This document shows positions 47,177 to 58,790 of a stretch of 64,000 nt of DNA, piece after piece; the stretch's first letter is position 1, and each line of letters begins with the position of its first letter. A model generated the notes under the pieces. The model ran no database searches. It was not told the origin of the DNA and saw only the letters and a list, made by a program, of their open reading frames with translations. The translations under genes and the position numbers were made by a program. The DNA comes from Orbilia blumenaviensis (taxonomy: Eukaryota; Ascomycota; Orbiliomycetes; Orbiliales; Orbiliaceae), in NCBI GenBank assembly GCA_036872755.1, contig JAVHNS010000001.1, forward strand, positions 4,340,001 through 4,404,000, in the 5' to 3' direction.

Positions 47177-47754
47177 CTTCCGACTGGTTTCGGACACCTC
47201 GCGGTGTCTTCTTTATCTAATAAATCGTATCCAACGATTTGAAGCCTACCCGCCGGACCCGACTTCGAGGTCCTAGTTTCCGATTCCGATTCAGGTGTCG
47301 CGCGATAGTTGGATTGGTGTTGACCGATGTGATGGTGATCGGGGGTTGGGGAAGGGGAAGGGGGCGAATTGTGGATTAGAAAGTAATCCGGTAGCAATAC
47401 GGCAGTATTGAAGTTTAGGTAGGTGAAAGGCTATCTGGGCATGTTCTCGTGTTGGTGGAGGGAGATAAATGGATAGAGTAAAGACTGTGGTATCTGGCGC
47501 GTGGTATTCGTTCATCACAGGGTTCAAGGAATATTTGTTCCTCTAATGGGATGACGATGGTCAGCAAGAAGAGATCGAGAGAAAAGGGTAACTACTAGGG
47601 TGTTGTTGAGTAGCGGGTACATGATGATGGTGATGATGACGGTGGTGATGATGATGATTCGCGAGAAGCAATTGGTCAGAATACACACACCTATTGGGTT
47701 GACAACCAGGACCGATGGATTGAAAGGGGGGTTGGTTATGCCGATGCCGATGCC

Positions 47755-47771
47755 GGTGGTGGTGGTGGTGG

Positions 47772-47829
<58 letters not shown>

Positions 47830-47873
47830 GATTGTGATGATTATGGTGGTGATGGTGATGGTGATGGTGATGG
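47755..47873 (+). repeat. GGT/GAT trinucleotide microsatellite
   Basis: Consecutive GGT, then about 16 GAT/TGA units, then GGT and GGTGAT units. Translating it gives Met/Val or Ile/Thr runs, not a protein. Confidence 0.95.
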
Positions 47874-48216
47874 TATTGACGTTGATATTGGTGTTGATGT
47901 TAGGCTGAAGAGATGGCGTAGGGGCATTAGCAAGCCAGTGAACAGTTTCAGGGAAGGAAAGAAAAAAAAAAAAAAAAAAAAAAAAAAAAGGTGATAAAAT
48001 GATGATGATAATAATAAATAGATCAATTAAAAGAATAAAATTAAGAGCATCATGAATTACACAAGGAGAAAAACGCTTCAGGGGGGAGGGTAAGAAGAAT
48101 AACAACAAGAAGAATATTGATTCTACAGGAGGAGGCCCAAGGGGGGGGGACAGGCCAGGTCAGACCAGGTCGGGTAAGGTGAGGTCGGAGGCCGGGTGTC
48201 GGCCAGGGCAGTCAAT

Positions 48217-48269
48217 ACCTACCTACCTACCTACCTACCTACCTACCTACCTACCTACCTACCTACCTA
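48217..48269 (+). repeat. TACC tetranucleotide array
   Basis: About 13 perfect tandem copies of the TACC/ACCT unit, the same unit that builds the dispersed TACCTAGGTA words of this window. Confidence 0.95.
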
Positions 48270-49351
48270 GTCAGCCGGGTCTGGTCAGGCTCAGGCTTGG
48301 GCTTCAGCTTCAACTTCGGCCTCAGCTCTCTCACATTGGCCCTTCGCAATTGCAATTGGTGTTGAACAAAACACTGATTCAGCCAATAAGTACCTACCAC
48401 TACTGCTATTTCATCCACTGAAAAGTGATCAAGTATCTAAGTAAAAAAAAAGTACCCAAGTAAAAAAAAGTACCCAAGTACCTGCCTCGAACTCGGAAGT
48501 TAGGTTAGGTGAGGACTTAGATAGGTAGATACCTCATACCCAAGTCGGGTTGGATAAAATGACAACAGAGCAGTGACTGCCTTTCAAAAGGCTGCAGAGA
48601 GTGCACGGCTACAGTCAACCTGGTGATTGGGGAGAACCACGAAGCCTGTACAGTTGCGACGGCATTTGAATGCCCCCCTCTCTCTCCCTTTCCCAATTAC
48701 TCTTCTCTGCCTTCTTCTGCCTTCTTCTTCTTCTTCTTCTACTTCTGCTTCAACTTCTTCTTCTTCTTCTTCCTCAACCAAACATGGACGAGACGAAAGG
48801 GGATGCAGCTGGCGGCGGCCTTGCACCCCTATTCAGCACATTCCGTGTTGGCCAAACCTTATAGATTTAACTACGTGTGGTCTCGTATATTTAACATAGC
48901 ATAAATACCTAGGTAGGTAAGTATAGATGGTATTTACATACGTATAAGTACGTACGTACGTACTTACTTACTCACCTCGGCTATACAATTGAGACTGACC
49001 GTAATCAATTACAAGCCCCATCTGACATCCCCCGGTTATCTGCACATGTAATCAGTAGAGTTGTAGTTTATCACCTTGGGGCCCCAGGCCTTCAGGTTTG
49101 ACGACAAGCAATCCTGGGTCTAAAGTATATCGACACATATATACGCTGCGGTAGGCCCCCCCCCTCAGCTAGCCATTTTTATACTAGCAGCTCTGGATGA
49201 CTTAAGTGGAAGTAAGTAAGTACCTACTTAGGTACCTATGGTATTTACTTATGTAGATACTTAGTAACTGATCGCTTTACATCCCTGCCTTAAACCGCCA
49301 GAATACCTTGCCCGGATAAAGAATCTTCCATTACTAAGATCCACTGTACCA

Positions 49352-50147
49352 TCACAATTGCATTGGCTTCGGCGCCTCCAGCTCGTACGCCAACTTGGCT
49401 GCCAAAATCCTCATCCTCTTCAACTCTAGCGCTAGTTCGCTATCCTTGAAAACTAGGTTCGGTTGGATACTCTCCCGAGGGTTCTCTAGCGTACCTATCT
49501 TCTTTCGGAGAGCCAAAAGCCGCTCGTGCCTGGATCGGATGCTCTGAAGCCCTGCAGCCATGCTGGATACCTGTCCAACCAGCTCTTTATATGCTTGGGA
49601 CATTTCATCTGCGCCATGTTCTTCAGCCGGCCATATTTCCGGGAGCTTCTCAATATTCCTAGCCTCCAAGTGAGAACATGAACCAAGCAAGCAGGTTTGG
49701 ATAAAACAACATACCGTGGGTCTGAAAGATCCGCATGTCCGCTCAGGACATCCGAACCGCCTTGCCCGTAATTTTTCTCAATTCGCTGCAGGTATAGAAC
49801 CTCGAGCTGCTGGGATACATGGTCTATCGCCGGAGCGTTGTAGAATATCTGATGGTGGCGCTGGCAAAGCCGATTGACTAACATAACGCCCGACGATGAG
49901 CAAGCGTTATAGATATATTATATAATATATTTGTAAATAGGGTACCATTACCCTTCGCGAGAGCGTTTTGTATCACTGCCACCGTCACTTCGCTTGGTTC
50001 CTCATCACAGCATTCATCCTCCCATCCGGGAACCACGGATAGAGCCTGTGAGATTATTCGGGTTTGTGAGATTACAAACCCTTTTTTCGCCTCAAATGTT
50101 AACTGAGACGAGCTCGAGCTCATCGCGACTGCATCTACTATCGACAT
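49352..50147 (-). CDS. fta4: Inner kinetochore protein Fta4 (Sim4/CCAN, Nkp1-like)
   Basis: CCAN/Sim4 complex subunit at the centromere. Three exons (50147-49952, 49877-49715, 49658-49352) give 221 residues. MSIVDAVAMSSSSSQLTFEA, KKGFVISQTRIISQALSVVP and GWEDECCDEEPSEVTVAVIQ make the N-terminal part; VNRLCQRHHQIFYNAPAIDH, VSQQLEVLYLQRIEKNYGQ and NIEKLPEIWPAEEHGADEMS the middle; a coiled-coil tail (YKELVGQVSSMAAGLQSIRS, LALRKKIGTLENP) follows. The HVSQQLEVLYLQRI and LPEIWP blocks recall Fta4. Both introns are GT-AG. Divergent from mcm2. Confidence 0.85.
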
Positions 50148-50604
50148 TTAGCTAAGATACTAGGCTCGAGGCAGCTCCAGATCCAATGGGCAGGTATACG
50201 TACTTCACGCGAATGAACAATCGAATATCCGGTCCGGATGCACACCATCTACAGTGCACTATGGAATCGACACAGGACAGGAAATTGGCGCAATCGGGTT
50301 GTTTTGGTGTTTGGTGGGCAGGAAACGGGCTTGCTTTGTCTTTGACCAAAAACTCCACACATCCCAACTCAGACCTGCCACCACCACCACCACCACCACC
50401 ACCACCACCACCACCACCACCACCACCACCACCACCACCACCATAACAGAATCATAGCCCGGACAAGCGCCGACAATTGAGCTGGTAGTTCGATTGACTA
50501 CCTCCTCCATCTCCTTTCCTGCCGGCATCTCCCGCTATAGGGTGAAATACTCGAATAAGCACAGAGTTTAATGGATTGCCTATGAGGGATATCCTACTAG
50601 AAAC
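50148..50604. promoter_or_regulatory. Divergent promoter region fta4 / mcm2
   Basis: 457 bp between start codons, holding a perfect CCA array (50378-50443). No MluI-type box was noted by eye. Confidence 0.5.
50378..50443 (+). repeat. CCA trinucleotide array, 22 copies
   Basis: Perfect CCA tandem in the shared fta4/mcm2 promoter, about 160 bp upstream of the mcm2 ATG. Confidence 0.97.
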
Positions 50605-53283
50605 ATGGCATCTACAAGAAAACGCAACCGAGAAGAACATGAGGAGGATATAGACATTCACTCCATAGCATCTCCCGCGATTTCTTCGGCCCTTCCGAGC
50701 TCCCCCCCACAAAACGAAGATTCCGATGATGATGACGACGATGGCCTAGTTGATGAAGAAGATGGCATCCAGGACGTTGATGACCTAGATGAAATGGCGG
50801 AAGACGAAGACGGTATAAATCTCATGGAATACGCTGAAAGGTACGGACACGACAATCCTCCTGGCAGCTCATCTTCTAACCACCGTATCTAGGGACTATG
50901 AGGCAGACGATACACAAGACAAATATGAGGAAGATGGACTGGACGACGACGAAGTATACGAAGCTGTCAGTCTGGGGGACAGGCGTATCTTAGAAGATCG
51001 CATGGCACGCCGTGACAGGGAGGCAGCTGCTCGTGGGAAGCCTGCCGCGTTTTTAAATGAAGATGAAGAAGACATCGATCTCCTTGGGCAACCACTCCGA
51101 CACCGACACGTATATTCAAACTACGATGAGGCCCCGCATGACGATGATGGTTGGGAGCAAGAGCTTAGCTTAGAAGCTCTTGCAGATGTCAAAAACGCGT
51201 CGTTACCAGAGTGGATCGCCCTCCCTGCCGTTCAGCGCTCCATTGCCCGAGAATTCAAGAGTTTCCTCCTCGAGTACGTTGAACCGGGCTCGGAGGCGTC
51301 CGTTTATGGTACTCGGATCCGCAATTTGGGCGAGATGAATGCTGAGTCACTCGAAATATCATACCGGCATCTAGCGGACACCAAAGCAGTACTTGCATAT
51401 TTTTTGGCAAATGCTCCGACGGAGATTATACCCATCTTCGATGCAGTTGCTATGGACGCTGTACTTCTTCACTATCAAGATTATGACCGCATCCACCCTG
51501 AGATTCACGTCCGTGTATCAGATGTTCCTGCCGTATTCACACTTCGTGAACTACGACAATCACACCTCAACGCCCTTGTTAGGGTTTCCGGAGTCGTCAC
51601 CCGTCGGACTGGAGTTTTCCCACAGCTCAAAGTTGTGAAATTTGATTGCACCAAATGCGGAATTACCATTGGTCCTTTCCAACAAGAATCCAACGTCGAG
51701 GTTAAAGTGTCATATTGTCAAAATTGCCAATCAAGGGGCCCATTCACTCTTAATTCAGAAAAAACAGTGTACCGTAACTATCAAAAGCTGACTCTTCAAG
51801 AGTCCCCGGGAACGGTGCCAGCAGGAAGGCTGCCTCGACATCGAGACGTAATCCTTCTTTGGGATCTTATAGATGCGGCAAAGCCTGGCGAGGAGGTTGA
51901 AATCACTGGTATATACAGGAATAACTACGACGCACAGCTCAATAACAGAAATGGATTTCCTGTTTTTGCAACTATACTCGAAGCGAACAACGTTATCAAA
52001 GCTCACGACCAGTTAGCTGGTTTTCAGTTGACGGAGGAGGATGAGGCTTTGATCAGGCGTCTTGCTAAGGAAAACACAATCGTCAACAAAATTATAGATA
52101 GTATCGCACCTTCGATTTACGGGCATCTCGATATAAAGACAGCAGTCGCTGCATCACTATTCGGCGGCGTGGCCAAAAACATACAAGACAAACATACCCT
52201 TCGAGGCGACATTAACGTATTGCTGCTCGGCGACCCTGGAACTGCGAAATCACAAATTTTGAAATACGTTGAGAGAGTGGCTCATCGTGCTGTTTTTGCC
52301 ACGGGTCAGGGTGCGAGCGCTGTAGGTCTCACTGCCAGTGTTCGGAAAGACCCTATAACAAACGAATGGACCCTGGAAGGAGGCGCTCTAGTTCTTGCGG
52401 ACAAAGGAACATGTCTTATTGACGAGTTTGACAAAATGAACGACCGAGACAGGTATGTTGATGAGACTGGCCTCGGGGGTAGGAAATAGCCGCGGATCTG
52501 ACAAGAAATCATTGATAGAACTTCCCTTCACGAAGCCATGGAGCAACAATCTATCTCAATCTCAAAAGCAGGTATAATTACAACACTACAAGCACGTTGT
52601 TCTATCATCGCCGCCGCAAACCCTATTGGCGGCCGGTACAACTCAACCATTCCGTTCGCCCAGAATGTGGAGCTCACCGAGCCTATTCTTTCACGATTCG
52701 ACGTCTTGTGCGTCGTCCGAGATACAGTGAATCCCGAAACAGATGAGCTCCTAGCCAAGTTCGTAGTGTCATCCCATGGATCCTCACATCCGCTCTCTAA
52801 GACCACAGAAAATGGACACCCACGGAACCACACCAGGCCAGGACACATTCCACAGGAAATTCTCAGGAAATATATTCTTTTTGCTCGGCGGGAATGTCGA
52901 CCGAAAATACATCATATCGACGAGGAAAAATTAGCGAGACTCTTCGCGGATATGCGACGTGAGTCACTAGCGACAGGGTCATTTCCCATAACAGTATGTA
53001 CAGCAATCAGTCTTTTTTTTCGTTCGTTCGTTCGTTCGTCTGCTCGTTCCTATTGTTCTGCTGACGCTGATATTTAAAATAGGTTCGCCATCTGGAATCT
53101 ATAATCCGGCTTTCCGAGGCTTTTGCGAAGATGAGGCTTTCTGATTATGTGCAAGCGAGGGACATCGACCTCGCTATTGGTGTGATAATCGAGAGCTTCA
53201 TTGGGGCACAGAAGTTAAGCGTCAAAAAGGGTCTCGCTCGTGCATTTGCGAAATACACATTAAGAAGGAGCGAGCTAAGTTAG
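50605..53283 (+). CDS. mcm2: DNA replication licensing factor Mcm2
   Basis: Subunit of the MCM2-7 replicative helicase. Exons 50605-50840, 50893-52452, 52519-52993 and 53083-53283 join in phase (823 residues). An acidic N-terminus (histone-binding type, [20 protein letters not shown]) is followed by the N-terminal domain ([20 protein letters not shown]), the zinc finger C-x2-C-x18-C-x2-C (CTKCG ... YCQNC), [20 protein letters not shown], Walker [34 protein letters not shown], Walker [10 protein letters not shown], sensor [11 protein letters not shown] and arginine finger [10 protein letters not shown]. The C-terminal winged region is [20 protein letters not shown]. Stop at 53281-53283. It ends 89 bp from the ro-12 stop. 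Confidence 0.97.
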
Positions 53284-53372
53284 CTAAGCAATAGATCTGC
53301 TATGTGATATGGCGAGCGGAACGTAATCATGGGAAACAGGCGTTTATTCTTGGAGAGGGGTTTGAGCCTCGA

Positions 53373-54222
53373 TTAGATACTCTTGTATAATTCTTTAACT
53401 GCGTAGGACCACACTTTAGTCCCTATCCTCGTCTCGATTAGTTTGGGCTCGCAGGATGACATACGCTCAAGCATTTCAGCTGCCGTTTCCGGCAATTCCT
53501 CTACAACTACCCCAGGATGCCCTTCAACTGAAGAAAAGGAAGGAATCACACTATTCGGCGCAATCACAGTTCCATCCTCAATCCGAACGCAATCCTTGAT
53601 AATTGAGAATTTTCCCTGTAAAATAGTTAGCAGCTTTCAGACCTAGCGTGCCTAGGGCAAGCCCGGCGAAGCCAATAGTCGTCACTTACTATTACACAAT
53701 TCTTCCCGATGCTCACATAAGAACCGATGACAGCGGCTTCCACAACACTAGCCTCGCCAACAAACACATGATCTCCCAGTTTCATCGGATAATAGCTAAA
53801 TTGGCTGCCAAGAATTTAGCAAAGCAGAGAATGCGAGGGCGTAAATAGTGTATATTACCCCCGATACGTTTTGCTTGGCGGGCGAAGAAGGCAACCTTTG
53901 CTGAGAAAACAATAACGCCCAACGGCAATTGCCACGGCCGCAGCATTTTGATTTTGAGGGACCAAGCGGCGAAGATCCCCCCGAATACAACAGTCTGCTT
54001 GAATAATGGTCTATTGGGCGTTAGTGTCAACTCTATGTAAATTCATCAAAGAACTATCAAACCTTTCCCCCTAAGATGATATTCTGACTACCGATTATCA
54101 GAGATTTTCTCGATACTTTATTCCCTACATTCGTAGTGAGAAAGACACACGGCAAATTATATTACAGAGTTCTGACACAACTCACCCGTTTCGGTTTGAA
54201 TATACTCACTCTTTTGGGACAT
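53373..54222 (-). CDS. ro-12: Dynactin p25 subunit (RO12 / DCTN5 family)
   Basis: Pointed-end subunit of dynactin, a left-handed beta-helix protein for dynein cargo binding. Five exons (54222-54186, 54124-54063, 54010-53859, 53795-53690, 53615-53373) join in phase to 199 residues. [109 protein letters not shown] and [20 protein letters not shown] show hexapeptide repeats in family order. It is the last gene before the A+T-rich isochore, with its promoter only about 550 bp from the isochore edge. Confidence 0.93.
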
Positions 54223-54772
54223 GGTGATATGCCTGATCCCTATCCTACCAGGAAACCTTTTGCCAGCTTAGAATCTAAGATACAATTATCATAATTAGGA
54301 AGTATCTGGAAGGTAGCATAACGCAAACACTGGTGTAGAACAAACCTAGAACTGTGTTGGGTTGAGTTCAGTGGTTTTTGATGAGGATAGAAATGATGTT
54401 GATTGTATCGAACATGTGCTAAAAACGGCAAAGTTAAAACAGTGTTATAAAAGCACACGCTCTTCCAAAGAAAGTGACAAGAACTTGCACGAATCAAATT
54501 AGCGGTACGAAACCCTCCCAAAGATACTTACACACTGTAATAATATAAGCTCAGTACGACACCAGGAAAAAGGTTTAGCATTATTGTTATAGCCATGTGA
54601 AGCCGAGTCACGTGGTCTAGAACATGCCTTTATATAGGGCTAAGGACATGAAATCATCGCTGATTTCATATGTTAACTTTTGCCTCGGACCTCTCTGTGT
54701 GCTTAGAGCTACCTTACCTTGCGTGTGACAATTAAATAATATTTTGTGTCAAATGTTATGAGACTTTAGATT
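54223..54772. promoter_or_regulatory. ro-12 upstream region and transition to the isochore
   Basis: 550 bp whose base composition falls steeply toward the right. It contains TCACGTGG at about 54608 and a hairpin at 54648-54669. No gene. Confidence 0.5.
54648..54669. other. Perfect 9-bp hairpin with 4-base loop
   Basis: ATGAAATCA, loop TCGC, then TGATTTCAT. Function unknown; it lies about 430 bp upstream of the ro-12 start. Confidence 0.85.
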
Positions 54773-55085
54773 ATGGGGTTTGGAGCGGTTTGGCAGGTTT
54801 AAATCGCGTGGACTTTGGATTTGAAAAACCAAGTTTATAAATTGTTTTATAGATTTGAAATCTTTATTAAATTATTTTATATAATTTGATAGTTTGAAAT
54901 ATCAGTAGTGTGTTACTGTGGAGCGGCTAAACCGGATTTAAACTGCTCCAGACTGTAGAGTGGTTTGGATTTTCGAAAATTTTAGCAAACTCAAATTTGC
55001 TGTAGAGCAATTTAAACTTGGATTTTTAAAACAAATCTATAAAACAATTTAAATTTGGATTTTTAAAAAACAAAACAATTTAATT
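54773..55085. mobile_element. Possible DNA-transposon terminal region (hAT-like?)
   Basis: Repeated diverged words related to GGAGCGGTTTAAAT occur on both strands (about 54785, 54920, 54950, 55000). AATTGTTTTATAGATTTG recurs inverted (about 54840 versus 55030-55055). A CAGTAGTGTGTTACTG start at 54903 resembles hAT-type ends. No transposase is present. Class is a guess. Confidence 0.35.
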
Positions 55086-55267
55086 CTTGTTTTTTAAAAT
55101 TTAAACCATTTTACTAACAAACTTATATTTATATATACAAAATTTATTAATAAATTTATATTTAATATATAAAATCTGTTAATAAATTTATATTTAATAT
55201 ATAAAATCTATTAATAAATTTAATATTTTAATATTAAATGTTTATTTATTTAGAACTTAATATTTAT

Positions 55268-55648
55268 TGTCAGAATACTACGTTCAGGGTAGCTAAGCGA
55301 GCCATCCTGTATATGACCTCTCTAACTCTTTACATAACTTACCAACTGGAGTAGTTCTGATTCCTTATATACCCAAACCACTCTTTATATAATTAATTTA
55401 TAAATTATCTTGCATATAACTTATTTATATATATAAATTCTAATTAAAAATATTATTAAATTTAATAAATTTTATTTAATATATTTTATTTAATTTTATT
55501 AATTTTGATAAATTATAAGTTTAGTATAATTATATATTTGTATTAATTAATATAATTGTAATTAATTGATATTTATATAATAAAAGATTTATTAAATAAT
55601 TTATTATTTTTATTATTTAATTGTTATTTATAAGGGATATACGTAACA
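55268..55648 (+). mobile_element. Candidate LTR (TGTCAGAATAC ... ACGTAACA)
   Basis: A 381-bp segment beginning TG and ending CA, with G/C-retaining ends (TGTCAGAATACTACGTTCAG; GGGATATACGTAACA) and a RIP-like middle. It is followed at once by GGCTCATAACCGGGTTTG, which resembles the anticodon arm of tRNA-Met. No second copy was found in the window, so the call rests on the ends alone. Confidence 0.4.
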
Positions 55649-56940
55649 GGCTCATAACCGGGTTTGTCCATACCACTCTATAAATAAAAAGTACAATATA
55701 TTATTATCTATACACATAATTAATTATCAATTATATAAATATAAACCTATATACATATTAATATATATATATATATATAATATTAAGTTTATATTATTAC
55801 ATATTATTAATATTATTTTTAAATTATCAGAAGAATTTTTATAATATATATTATTATATGTTTTAAATTTTATTATAAATATTAATTCAAAATATATTTA
55901 ATTTTTAAAACTTATTTTTATTTAGAAAATTTATTTATATATATATAAATATAAATATTTATTTTTTAAAATATAAGCTACTATTTAACAATAATAATTA
56001 TTATAATTAATATAAATAGATTATATTATTTTTATATTTTTTAATTAAAATATAGTTATATTTTATTAGATTTTATTATAAATATATTGGTAAAATTTTT
56101 AATTAATATTTTTATAATTAAAATTATAAATAACTATTTTTTAGTTTTTATTAAAAAATATGAAATAATTGAGGTTACAGCTAGATAATATATATAATAA
56201 TTTATATATAGGGTTGTTTGTTTGATAATTTTTAAATTTAAATTTATAAAAATAATATAAAATATTAAAATATATTTTAAATTTAATAATTATATTATTA
56301 TAAATATATTAAAAATATATTTTTAATATTTTTTTTATTAAAATTAAAAATATTATAAAATTTTTATATAATTTTAAATATAATTATTAAATTTTTTATT
56401 TAGTTATTTATTAGTATTATATTTTTTAATGAAAAAATGAAATAGATTTTTAATAATTTTAAAATTTTATTATTTTATAATTTATTTATAAAGAAAAATG
56501 TAAAAAATATTTAAAAGGATGTTATTAAATTAAAATAAAAAATTGATATTTTTCAAAATATATTAAAAATATTAAATTTAGTAGTAATTATAGTATTTAA
56601 TATTAAAAAAAAAATATATATAAAAATATATTGTAGATTTAGATGTATAATTGAATTTAAATTAAACAAATAAAAAAATTTATATTGAGAATAATTAATA
56701 GATTTTAAATTTTAAAAATAAATTATATTTTAAGTTTAAATAAAAAAAAATTATATATTTTCTATATTTTATTTATAATAAAATTAATTATTTGGAAGAA
56801 AAATACTAAATAAAATATATATATTTAAAATTTTAAAATTATAAAATTAAAATTAAAATTAATATTTATTTTATTATATAAGAATTATATAGTATGTATA
56901 TTTGTTATATTATAAGTATTATAAACAAAATAATAAATAA

Positions 56941-57691
56941 TATGCCCGACTGCTTTGCAGGAGGGTTAAAGTTGAACCAGCGCGAGACGCGATCCTACCC
57001 AGATCCGCAAAAAAATGTGTTGTTTTTGGCCGACTTAGAAAAAAAAGTTTTTGATTTTTACCATACAAATTTGTATGGGATTTTGCAAATCTTAGCGGTC
57101 TTAGCACTAATTTTCAAATCTTGACTAAGAAATTTTGAAAATTACCTCTGACAAAAGTCTTCACCATTTTTGTATTTTTGAGTTTATAATTTTAGTACTT
57201 TAATATGATCTTCTTTAATTTTTTATTTAACTTCTTATAAGTGAATAGGTCTCTAGCTATTATTTTTATATTTTTTTTATTTTTTTTAATTAAATTATTT
57301 TTAGTGAAAATGTGATCATGTGATTATTTTTGATGTTAAAATTATTTTTTTTTTAATTTTATTTAATTTTTATTTAATTTAATTTTAATTTAATTTAGTT
57401 TTTGTATGTAAAATGGTTACGTGACATATATAAAAATGATGTCATAAAAGTTTAAAATTAAAATAAAATTAAAATTGAAATTAAATAAAAATTAAATAAA
57501 AATTAAATAAAAAATAGTTTTGATGTTGAAAATGGTCACGTGATTACATATAAAAGTTGTATTAAAATCATATCAATTATTATATTAGTTATTATATTAA
57601 TTATTATATTAATTATTATATTACTTAGTTATTATTGATTTATAATCAAGATGCGGCAGTCGGGTTTGAGTGCTGCGCAGCAGCCTCCTAG
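56941..57691 (+). mobile_element. Helitron/Helentron-like non-autonomous element, copy A
   Basis: 751 bp sharing both ends with copy B. 5' end TATGCCCGACTGC; the inverse word GCAGTCGGG lies at 57656-57664, offset from the 3' end. Then comes a 12-bp palindrome TGCTGCGCAGCA (57671-57682), nine bases and CTAG (57688-57691) before a T-rich flank. The first ~350 bp align with copy B. Internal motif TGGT[CT]ACGTGA occurs at 57414 and 57533. No protein coding capacity. Offset inverted repeat plus subterminal palindrome plus CTRR end are rolling-circle transposon features; the TC 5' end of classical Helitrons is absent. Confidence 0.6.
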
Positions 57692-58790
57692 TTATTTTAT
57701 TTATATAATATTTAAATTTAAAAATAAGTAATTAATTTTGTAAGAAATTAATTTTATTTATTAAAAATATATATGTATTTTTTTTTAAAAAGAAAAAATA
57801 TATAATTAGGAGATAATTTTATTATATTAATTAAAAAATATAAATAAAGTATAATTTTAATTTTTATTTTTATTTTAAATATATATAAAATTCTTTATAT
57901 ACCTTAAATAATATTAAATTTTTATTTTATTATAAAATTAATAAATAAAAATATAAATATATAATTTAAATTTTATGAAATTTTTATTAAAAAAAAAAAT
58001 TATTTAATAATAAAATTTTTTTTTAATTTTAATATAAAATTTTATATATTAGAAAATATTATTAAATTTATAATAAAAAAATAAAATAATATTTTTTTTA
58101 AAAAAATTTTAATTTTAATAATAATAATAAAATTTTAAATTTTTTTAATTATTATTTTTATAATTAAAATAATAGATATATTATAATAATATAAAAAATT
58201 AAATTATATAAATTAAAGAATAATATATAAAATTATAATTTAAATTAAAATAATAATATTATTTAATAAATGAAATAATTTAATTTATAAATTTTGTATT
58301 TGAGGAAAAAATATTATATATTAAAATATAAACTTTTTTATTAATAAAAAAATATAATTTTTTAAACATATTTATATAAAATAAATTTATTTAAAATTAT
58401 ATTTTTATATAAACAATATTTAAATTTTATAAATAAATTATATAAATAAATAAAATATATATTTATAATTATAAATAAAATTATTAAAATAAAATGAATA
58501 TATTTTTTTATATAAAAAAATAAATATTAAATTTATTTTATATAATTTATTATATAAATAAAAAAAAAAGTTTAATTTTGGTTTTAAAATTATAATTATA
58601 TAAATAAATAATGTAAAAAAATTTTATTTTAAATATAGTATAAAAATTAAAATTTCTATTTTATATATATATAAATAAAATGAAATTATAAAATATATAA
58701 TTAAAATTGTATAAAAATTGATATTTATTATATTTATAAAATTAAAATTTTTTAAAATTTTTTAATTTAAAATATTTTTTATAATTTATG

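Larger units (their letters stand above)
47177..49351. other. Upstream region of pom1 and downstream of fta4
   Basis: 2.2 kb without a credible gene. It contains the GAT/GGT array (47755-47873), an A25 run (47964-47989), CAGGT-type words (48150-48180), the TACC array (48217-48269), TTC-rich 48710-48770, and TACGTACG/TAGGTA words (48900-48975, 49205-49265). Reading frames over the arrays are repeat translations. Confidence 0.55.

Noticed and set aside
47524..48108. 194-codon minus-strand frame and its plus-strand Met/Val counterpart
   Set aside because: Ile/Thr and Met/Val tracts are the GAT/GGT array in translation.
48217..48269. CRISPR-like array impression from regular repeats (TACC, CCA, GAT arrays)
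   Set aside because: Pure microsatellites with no spacers, in a eukaryotic genome.
55649..55672. Possible tRNA-Met gene suggested by GGCTCATAACC
   Set aside because: No acceptor stem, D-arm or GGTTCGA-type B box can be built around it; only the anticodon-arm-like word is present.
56894..57124. Short frames at the starts of the two Helitron-like copies (56894-57124 and 60343-60531)
   Set aside because: The frames are on both strands of shared non-coding repeat ends, and the two copies do not keep one common frame.
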